Below, piece after piece: positions 1-4,317 of a stretch of 21,378 bases of DNA. Every line of letters begins with the position of its first letter. The stretch's first letter is position 1. The stretch is from a virus: IMG/VR virus record IMGVR_UViG_3300005289_000091, positions 1 through 21,378 of that record, one strand, 5' to 3'. The position numbers were made by a program, and so were the translations under genes. The notes under the pieces were generated by a model. The model saw only the letters and a list, made by a program, of their open reading frames with translations, had not been told where the DNA came from and made no database searches.

Positions 1-22
1 ACCCACCCCCACCCACACCCCC
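1..22 (-). other. Predicted G-quadruplex motif (G-rich on the minus strand)
   Basis: On the + strand, C-tracts at 2-4, 6-10, 12-14 and 18-22 are separated by 1, 1 and 3 bases. On the minus strand this is four G-tracts of at least three with very short loops, which meets the usual rule for a stable intramolecular G-quadruplex. It lies in the Pro/Thr linker codons of the replication gene. Whether it has a role in replication or is only the codon choice of a Pro-rich linker cannot be decided here. The motif may extend left of the window. Confidence 0.5.
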
Positions 23-352
23 GCGACCGAAACGCGCGCACGTAAGGGAACCCGGCTGGTGGAGGATTGGGAGCCTGAACCGCTGAAGGCCGAACACGCT
101 GCGATGGTCGCGAAATGGCCGCCCGGCGCCTTCGACCGGGAACGGCAGAAATTCAAAAATTACTGGCTCAGCAAATCGGGAGCCGGAGCCACGAAGAACA
201 GCTGGCAGCGAACTTGGATCAACTGGCTGCTCTCAGCCGACGAAAGGATGCCCCGTGATGGGACAGGAAATCGCCATTCAAACCCACGGCAGCACAGCAC
301 TGGCTTCCGTGACCCCGTTCTCGCTGACCTCGCTTCTGGCTACGGTTCCTGA
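2..352 (+). CDS. Phage replication initiator, C-terminal part (5' end outside window)
   Basis: The frame is open from the left edge to TGA at 350-352, so the N-terminal DNA-binding part lies upstream. A GTG at 59 could serve as a start but lies inside the conserved stretch and is probably not used. The visible protein begins with a Pro/Thr-rich linker (PTPTHTPAT), followed by the pattern GTRLVEDWEP and then F-x-NYW-x6-GAGATK-xx-W-xx-TWINWL. This tryptophan-rich tail is typical of the C-terminal end of many phage replication proteins (lambda O-like or helix-turn-helix replisome organisers), where it contacts the helicase loader or helicase. The last 30 or so residues overlap the next gene in another frame and are low in recognisable structure. 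The family call rests on this motif alone. The alternative is another phage DNA-binding protein with the same tail. Confidence 0.68.
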   Translation, partial: PTPTHTPATETRARKGTRLVEDWEPEPLKAEHAAMVAKWPPGAFDRERQKFKNYWLSKSGAGATKNSWQRTWINWLLSADERMPRDGTGNRHSNPRQHSTGFRDPVLADLASGYGS

Positions 353-1010
353 CTGGCTGGGCCGCGACCTTTTCGAGAATGGCCCCTTCAGCCTGCCCGC
401 CCAGATCCCCGCCGACGGGCCTCGCCAGTTGCGTGATGTAGCGCAGCGCTTCCGTGACAGCCTCGGTGAGCGCGCGGTGCGGGAGATGGTCGGCCAGCGG
501 CCGGTCGAGAAAGATGGCGAAACCAGCATGGTGCCCATCATCTCCGATCCGCTCGATCAGATCCTTGGCGAACTGCGCCTGCGCACGATTCCACGCAACG
601 AAGGCGATGAAGAGTCAAAGGCCCGCTTTCGCATCCTGCGCGATGATTGCCGCCCCCATTGTCTGGAAGCGGTGCGCGAAGCGTCGATGGCCTATGCCAA
701 GAAGCACAAGTTCTTTCCGGCAGGGATTGGCGAACTGCTCCCCTTTATCCGTGCGGCGGAGGGTCAGCGGGAGCGGACCATGAACCGGCTGCTGGACGCG
801 GCCCGGCGCGCTGAAGAAGAATTGGCGGAGCGGAAGCGCGTCGCTGACGATCCCGTCGACCCGGACGAGGTGTCCGCGCTGCTGTCCGAACTCTCCGCCG
901 CTTCGGGCCGCAAGGTCAATCAGGGCGTGAAGAAGGACTATTCGAACCTGCGGATGCCGACGGCTGAGGAACTTGCCGCGCTCGCTGCGGAGCCAAAAGG
1001 CCGCCGGTGA
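258..1010 (+). CDS. Phage protein of unknown function, possible helicase loader
   Basis: This 250-aa protein has no family I can name with certainty. The ATG at 258 is preferred over the adjacent GTG at 255 because AAGG at 244-247 lies ten bases upstream. This start gives a 95-nt out-of-frame overlap with the replication gene. Residues 121-190 are helical and charged and contain KFFPAGIGELLPFI (151-164). A similar FFP/FPT-x-x-E-hydrophobic element occurs in several phage proteins that follow replication initiators and act in helicase loading. The C-terminal part (195-250) is acidic, then basic, and low in hydrophobic residues, so it is probably disordered. No Walker A motif is seen, so it is not a DnaC-type ATPase. 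The position directly after an initiator C-terminus supports a role in replication, but that is inference. Confidence 0.6.
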   Translation: MGQEIAIQTHGSTALASVTPFSLTSLLATVPDWLGRDLFENGPFSLPAQIPADGPRQLRDVAQRFRDSLGERAVREMVGQRPVEKDGETSMVPIISDPLDQILGELRLRTIPRNEGDEESKARFRILRDDCRPHCLEAVREASMAYAKKHKFFPAGIGELLPFIRAAEGQRERTMNRLLDAARRAEEELAERKRVADDPVDPDEVSALLSELSAASGRKVNQGVKKDYSNLRMPTAEELAALAAEPKGRR

Positions 1011-1165
1011 TGAAGCGCGCAATTCTCGAATGCCTGTGCAGCGCGCGCGCCGACGACACCGGCCAAGCCCTGCCCACGAAATGCTGGAACTGCGGAAAGC
1101 CCACCATGGGCGAATGGAATGGAACCCGGCGCGTGTCGCGGCCGGCGGAAGGGGAATTGCTATGA
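1010..1165 (+). CDS. Small zinc-ribbon-like protein, 51 aa
   Basis: The start ATG at 1010 shares one base with the upstream TGA (TGATG), and the frame runs to TGA at 1163-1165. The 51-residue product has C8-x-C10 and C25-x-x-C28-G, a four-cysteine arrangement that could bind one zinc ion as a small ribbon. The C-terminal half is basic (GTRRVSRPAEG). It sits in an unbroken chain of overlapping genes, which supports translation by coupling to the upstream gene. Such small Cys-knuckle proteins are common in the early regions of alphaproteobacterial phages and have no known function. The gene is short enough to be missed by common length cut-offs. Confidence 0.6.
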   Translation: MKRAILECLCSARADDTGQALPTKCWNCGKPTMGEWNGTRRVSRPAEGELL

Positions 1166-1413
1166 GGAAGATCGCATTGCTCGCTCTGGTGCTGGTTGCT
1201 GGATGCTCAGACCCGAAGGAGGCGCGGCGCGCGGCGGAGTCCTTCGGTTTCACCGACGTTCGGATCACCGGCTACCGCTTCGGCGGGTGCAGCAGAGACG
1301 ACGCCTCCCGCACCGGCTTTGTGGCCACCAACGCGCAGGGTCGGGAGGTATCTGGCGTCGTCTGCTCAAGCTGGTCGCCCTTCGGCAAGTCCAGCACGGT
1401 GAGGATCGACTGA
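1162..1413 (+). CDS. Small phage lipoprotein, 83 aa
   Basis: The start is the ATG at 1162, which overlaps the upstream stop by four bases (ATGA). It follows AAGGGGAA about five bases upstream. Starting here puts a classic type II signal peptide at the N-terminus: two basic residues, a hydrophobic core and the lipobox LVAGC, with the lipidated cysteine at position 15. Upstream in-frame starts would destroy it. Ser and Asp follow the cysteine. The mature part of about 69 residues is Gly/Ser-rich with two further cysteines (C43, C68) that could form a disulfide in the periplasm. Its layout (helix, then FTDVRITGY, a GCSRDD element, GFVATNAQGREVSGVVC, and a final TVRI strand) matches a small protein recurrent in phages and bacteria, to my recollection without assigned function. 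Other phage lipoproteins (T5 Llp, lambda Cor) block receptors against superinfection; that role here is inference. Confidence 0.8.
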   Translation: MRKIALLALVLVAGCSDPKEARRAAESFGFTDVRITGYRFGGCSRDDASRTGFVATNAQGREVSGVVCSSWSPFGKSSTVRID

Positions 1414-2060
1414 TGGCCGGTTCCTCCGCGGAACGCGAAATCCGCGACTATGCCGCTGGCCGACTGCGCGAGATGCTGCCCGACGCTCGTATCATCCATG
1501 AACTGGTCGTGGGGCAGTGTCGGGCGGACCTTGCCGCGGTCCAGCCCGATCGCGTCACGCTGGTCGAAATCAAATCTGAGCGGGACACGCTGAAGCGGCT
1601 GGACCGGCAGGTGAAGCATTTCACGCGCGCCGGGCACGACGTCATCGTCATCGCCCATGAGCGATGGTTCGACACCACGCCATACCAAAACGGGGCACCG
1701 CGCTTCTTTCCGTCGGATGCTCTGGTTGAAGCATCGGGCGGCCACAGCCGGGCCGTGTGGGCTTATCCCGAAGTCCCCGAACGCTACCTTTTTGGGACAT
1801 GGGAGCCGAAGCGCTACTGGTCCGAACAGCCCGAACCCCATGCCGCCGAACTGCTCAACCTCATGTGGAAGGAAGAGATGCTGTCGGAATGTCGGGGCTA
1901 CGGACTGAAGGCGACGGCGCGCGACAACATGATGAAGCTGACCCGGCTGATGCAGTTGGAGCTGACCGGGCGACAGGTCGTGCGGTCAGTGTGCCGGCAG
2001 CTCCGCCAGCGCGAGTTCCCGGAGGCCGACCCGCCAATCACAGAAATGAGTGCTGGCTGA
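1413..2060 (+). CDS. PD-(D/E)XK nuclease-fold protein (MmcB / sce7726-like)
   Basis: The protein has 215 aa. The ATG at 1413 shares one base with the lipoprotein stop (TGATG). The N-terminal 80 residues carry a PD-(D/E)XK-type core: an initial helix (AEREIRDYAAGRLREML), E30, RADLAAV with D39, LVEIKS with E52 and K54, then a helix (DTLKRLDRQVKHF) and a hydrophobic strand (HDVIVIAHE). This matches the MmcB/sce7726 style of nuclease-fold proteins. The C-terminal half (about 145-205) is a separate helical domain with the pattern LLNLMWKEEML and a final LRQREFPEAD, which I recognise as a recurrent phage/bacterial extension of this family. The active-site residues look complete, so catalysis is plausible, but substrate and role are unknown. 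It is coupled directly to a DNA methyltransferase gene. An earlier start around 1119 would overlap two genes and is rejected. Confidence 0.75.
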   Translation: MAGSSAEREIRDYAAGRLREMLPDARIIHELVVGQCRADLAAVQPDRVTLVEIKSERDTLKRLDRQVKHFTRAGHDVIVIAHERWFDTTPYQNGAPRFFPSDALVEASGGHSRAVWAYPEVPERYLFGTWEPKRYWSEQPEPHAAELLNLMWKEEMLSECRGYGLKATARDNMMKLTRLMQLELTGRQVVRSVCRQLRQREFPEADPPITEMSAG

Positions 2061-2734
2061 TGGGCCGCGTTCTTGTAGCTTGCGAGCGCAGCGGCGTTGT
2101 GCGTCGGGCATTCGAAGCGCGCGGCCATGACGCATGGTCGTGCGACATTGAGGCTGCTGACGATGGCAGCAACCACCATATCTGCGGGGACGTGCGCGAC
2201 TATCTCGATGAGGGCTGGGATTTACTGGCCGTCATGCACCCGCCCTGCACGATCCTCTGCAACAGCGGCGCCAAGCATCTATACATCGGCGGCCAGAAGA
2301 AGAACGGACGGGAACCTGAGCGTTGGGCAAAGCTGGAGGAAGCTGCTGCTTTCTATCGTAGCCTTCGCGACGCGCACCAGATCCCGCGCCGCGTGGTGGA
2401 GAACCCTGTCATGCACGGCCACGCGATCCGGTTGACCCAGCGCGGCCGGACCCAGTTCGTGCATCCCTATTTCTTCGGGGAGCCGTTCTTCAAAAATACC
2501 GGGCTGGAACTGATCGGCCTGCCTGACCTGAAGCCGACCAACATGCTCACACCGCCGAAGCCCGGCACCGATGAGCATAAGTCATGGTCGCGTTGTCATC
2601 GCGAACCGCCCGGCCCTGATCGCGCGCGCCGCCGATCAGAAACATATCCGAGCATCGCGGAAGCGATGGCTGATCAGTGGCACAACCTGCTGCCCGATCC
2701 ACAATATGACATGCTCGAAAGGATGGCCGCCTGA
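2060..2734 (+). CDS. C5-cytosine DNA methyltransferase-like protein, short phage form
   Basis: The 224-aa protein starts at ATG 2060 (TGATG overlap). Motif I-like sequence is at the N-terminus (VLVACERSGVVRRAFEARG, then an acidic SCDIE at 27-31). Motif IV is HPPCT at 60-64 with the expected nucleophile C63, and motif VI is VENP at 113-116. Near the C-terminus a YPSIAEAMADQW segment (196-207) is typical of this short family. The enzyme would transfer a methyl group from S-adenosylmethionine to cytosine C5. It is much shorter than Dcm-type enzymes, and no large target recognition domain is visible between about 120 and 190. No cognate restriction enzyme is identified, although the preceding gene encodes a nuclease-fold protein. 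The most likely role is protecting phage DNA from host restriction. Annotation as a methyltransferase is common for this family, but activity should not be assumed. Confidence 0.82.
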   Translation: MGRVLVACERSGVVRRAFEARGHDAWSCDIEAADDGSNHHICGDVRDYLDEGWDLLAVMHPPCTILCNSGAKHLYIGGQKKNGREPERWAKLEEAAAFYRSLRDAHQIPRRVVENPVMHGHAIRLTQRGRTQFVHPYFFGEPFFKNTGLELIGLPDLKPTNMLTPPKPGTDEHKSWSRCHREPPGPDRARRRSETYPSIAEAMADQWHNLLPDPQYDMLERMAA

Positions 2735-2922
2735 TGCGCTCCAGCCTCGCCAAATGCGCGCCTGCCATGCGCGACCCAGACCCGCGCGCCCAGCGCGACG
2801 CGGCCCAGCAACTCTATGACCAATTCGGCATCGTCGTCATTTTCCCGAACGACGTTGGCCGCCTCGACTCCATGTGGATCGAGGCAATCGGGAAGCGCCT
2901 ATATGGAAAGCGGGGAAAATGA
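2734..2922 (+). CDS. Hypothetical protein, 62 aa
   Basis: The start at 2734 forms TGATG with the methyltransferase stop. GAAAGGA lies about ten bases upstream. The product is small and basic, with a predicted helix (RAQRDAAQQLYDQF) followed by a short hydrophobic strand (GIVVIFP) and a second helix (MWIEAIGKRLYGK). No cysteine cluster, signal peptide or membrane segment is present. I do not recognise a family. Its support is the overlapping junctions on both sides and the continuous coding character; a later ATG at 2767 would give a 51-aa form. Confidence 0.55.
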   Translation: MRSSLAKCAPAMRDPDPRAQRDAAQQLYDQFGIVVIFPNDVGRLDSMWIEAIGKRLYGKRGK

Positions 2923-3584
2923 CGATGAAGAAGACAGTGCGTGAGGCGGAAGAGGCTCGCGTCGATGCCCTGCTGAAGCGGGACGCTCATGACCGGGAGG
3001 CAGAGCGCCGCCGGAAGATCGCGGTCCAGCAGGTCGAGAGTGGCGAGTTCGCCAATCTGGACGATACCGTCGTGCCACCCACCCCGGAGCAGCTGAGCAA
3101 AGGAGACTTTGTCCCGTACACCCCGAAGGGCTTGGATGACACGGTCCGCACGGTAAAGACGGTTCGACGCTTGCTCATCAGCCAGATCGCCTATCTCTAC
3201 AGCCATGGCGTGCTGGATGATGACCTGTTCGCAGCGTGCCGCTGGTACAAGGACCGGTATGAGGCTGCGGAAATGGAACCGTCGGCCCCGGTCGCAAGCT
3301 ACGGTGAGAGTGTGCGGGGCGACGGCATTTATGGCCATCTGCCACACACGCAATGGGCGGCAGAAGCCCGGTCCGATCTGCGGTACGCTCAAGGCTTCAT
3401 CCCGCCGGATGTTTCCCGCCTTTTTGATGCAATAGTTCTTGAAGATCAGACACTTACGTTAGCGGCTCGATCGTCCCGCGTCGGCTACCGCAACATCAAG
3501 GCGGCATTTCTCAGGGGAGCGTTGGCGCTGCATGGAGGGATTGCCAACCGATTGGAGATCGAAAAGAGGTTTCATCTCGATTGA
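2919..3584 (+). CDS. Helix-turn-helix protein in the late-regulator position (DUF6456-like)
   Basis: The ATG at 2919 overlaps the upstream stop by four bases (ATGA). An ATG at 2925 is a possible alternative. The 221-aa protein begins with a charged helical region (1-45), then a linker. A helical segment at 82-116 (VRRLLISQIAYLYSHGVLD, then AACRWYKDRYEAA) resembles alphaproteobacterial DUF6456-type proteins. Residues 166-205 (LFDAIVLEDQTLTLAARSS to LRGALALHG) fit a sigma-region-4 or HTH shape, with a DQTLTLAA first helix. It is the last gene before the terminase genes and is followed at once by a promoter-like box and a terminator. That is where lambdoid phages keep the late antiterminator Q. 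Function as a late-gene activator or antiterminator is inferred from position and the HTH; no homology to lambda Q is visible. Confidence 0.6.
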   Translation: MTMKKTVREAEEARVDALLKRDAHDREAERRRKIAVQQVESGEFANLDDTVVPPTPEQLSKGDFVPYTPKGLDDTVRTVKTVRRLLISQIAYLYSHGVLDDDLFAACRWYKDRYEAAEMEPSAPVASYGESVRGDGIYGHLPHTQWAAEARSDLRYAQGFIPPDVSRLFDAIVLEDQTLTLAARSSRVGYRNIKAAFLRGALALHGGIANRLEIEKRFHLD

Positions 3585-3609
3585 CATTCCCGACAACTCG
3601 AATCATAGC
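3581..3609 (+). promoter_or_regulatory. Candidate late promoter (-35 TTGACA)
   Basis: A perfect sigma70-type -35 hexamer TTGACA is at 3581-3586 and overlaps the stop codon of the regulator gene. With a 17-base spacer the -10 would be CATAGC at 3604-3609, only a partial match to TATAAT (A, T, A at positions 2-4). It lies in the only true intergenic region of the window and points toward the terminase genes. The start of transcription would fall near 3615, a few bases before the terminator hairpin. The weak -10 could mean that an activator is needed, or that the match is chance. Confidence 0.35.
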
Positions 3610-3623
3610 GTAGTGCAACTTCT

Positions 3624-3657
3624 AAAAGGCGCGTCCAATTCAGGGCGTGCCTTTTTT
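3624..3657 (+). terminator. Rho-independent terminator between early and late operons
   Basis: The left arm at 3624-3636 (AAAAGGCGCGTCC) pairs with the right arm at 3643-3655 (GGGCGTGCCTTTT) over 13 base pairs with two G-U wobbles and a six-base loop (AATTCA). The right arm runs into a T-tract ending at 3657. The A-run on the left mirrors the T-tract, so it may partly work in both directions. It ends the early transcript 40 bases after the HTH gene and would also block a transcript from the candidate promoter just upstream unless antiterminated. Confidence 0.85.
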
Positions 3658-3699
3658 GTTTAATCCCAACTACTTATCGCTCGCGACTCGGAGGTCGAA

Positions 3700-4317
3700 A
3701 TGGCACGTCCAAAGGGTGATGCCAGCGACCTGATCAAACGGCTGGAAGCAGCCGCTGCTGTTGCCAAGCCCCGCGACGTCGTGGACGCGCAGGTCATGTC
3801 GAAGATCGTCGGCCAAACTTGGCGCAACCTGCTGGTGACCCACATTGAACCTGACCCGGCGTTCCCGGTCAAACGCCGGGGCGCGGAAGGGGTGGCTTGG
3901 GAGTTTCAGGTGGTAAAGGTGCTGAAGCACATGATCCGCCGGGCGCGCGAACGCATGGCGGCCAACGACGCGGCGGCGCGGCGCATCCACCAGTTGACCA
4001 ACTTCACGGTGCCAGAGGATCCGGCAGGCCCAGTCAGCATCGCTGAACTGAGCAAGCTGGCCGACCTGACGATGCGGGCGCAGGCCATGAAGGAAAAGCA
4101 GAAGGGTTATGTGCCGACGGCGCAGGTCCGCGATTTCCTGACGCGCTACAATTCGGCGGTGATCAGCGCCATTCTGGGCGTGTCGCAGACCGTCGATCCG
4201 AACGGAGGGATGGACCCGGCGGTGCGATCCATGGTCGACAATGAGCTTCGCAATGTGGCGGCCCATGTCGGTGATCAGGTCGACATATTTCTAAGGGAGT
4301 GGGTTGCGAGTCTATAG
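3700..4317 (+). CDS. terS: Terminase small subunit
   Basis: The 205-aa protein starts at ATG 3700 with a strong ribosome binding site, GGAGGT, at 3690-3695. It lies directly before and overlaps a GpA-type large terminase, the usual place for the DNA-recognition subunit. Residues 27-70 (VVDAQVMSKIVGQTWRNLLV, then DPAFPVKRRGAEG and a following helix) look like a Nu1-type winged helix-turn-helix, in which recognition of the cos or pac site is combined with a wing carrying basic residues. The middle (70-135) is helical and rich in Arg, Ala and Lys, suited to oligomerisation. The C-terminal end would contact the large subunit. The call relies on position and the HTH pattern, since small terminases diverge strongly. 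Confidence 0.72.
   Translation: MARPKGDASDLIKRLEAAAAVAKPRDVVDAQVMSKIVGQTWRNLLVTHIEPDPAFPVKRRGAEGVAWEFQVVKVLKHMIRRARERMAANDAAARRIHQLTNFTVPEDPAGPVSIAELSKLADLTMRAQAMKEKQKGYVPTAQVRDFLTRYNSAVISAILGVSQTVDPNGGMDPAVRSMVDNELRNVAAHVGDQVDIFLREWVASL
4293..4306 (+). promoter_or_regulatory. RBS and TTG start of the large terminase gene
   Basis: AAGGGAG at 4293-4299 is followed after four bases by TTG at 4304-4306. No ATG or GTG exists in the terminase frame near this point, and the conserved N-terminus begins immediately. The TTG start lies 14 bases inside the end of the small-subunit gene, so translation is coupled and probably kept low by the weak start codon. Confidence 0.65.

Noticed and set aside
973-1161. 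N-terminal extension of the lipoprotein frame
   Set aside because: It would overlap two genes and bury the signal peptide; the ATG at 1162 gives a perfect lipobox distance.
1757-2059. N-terminal extension of the methyltransferase frame
   Set aside because: It overlaps the nuclease-fold gene entirely, and conserved motif I begins right after the ATG at 2060.
1413-2734. Classical type II restriction-modification system
   Set aside because: The methyltransferase has no visible target recognition domain, and the nuclease partner matches DNA-repair or phage families rather than known restriction enzymes. Kept only as a hypothesis in the findings.
3656-3684. Second promoter between terminator and terminase gene
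   Set aside because: TTGTTT at 3656 has no acceptable -10 at 16-18 bases, and only 42 bases separate the terminator from the start codon.
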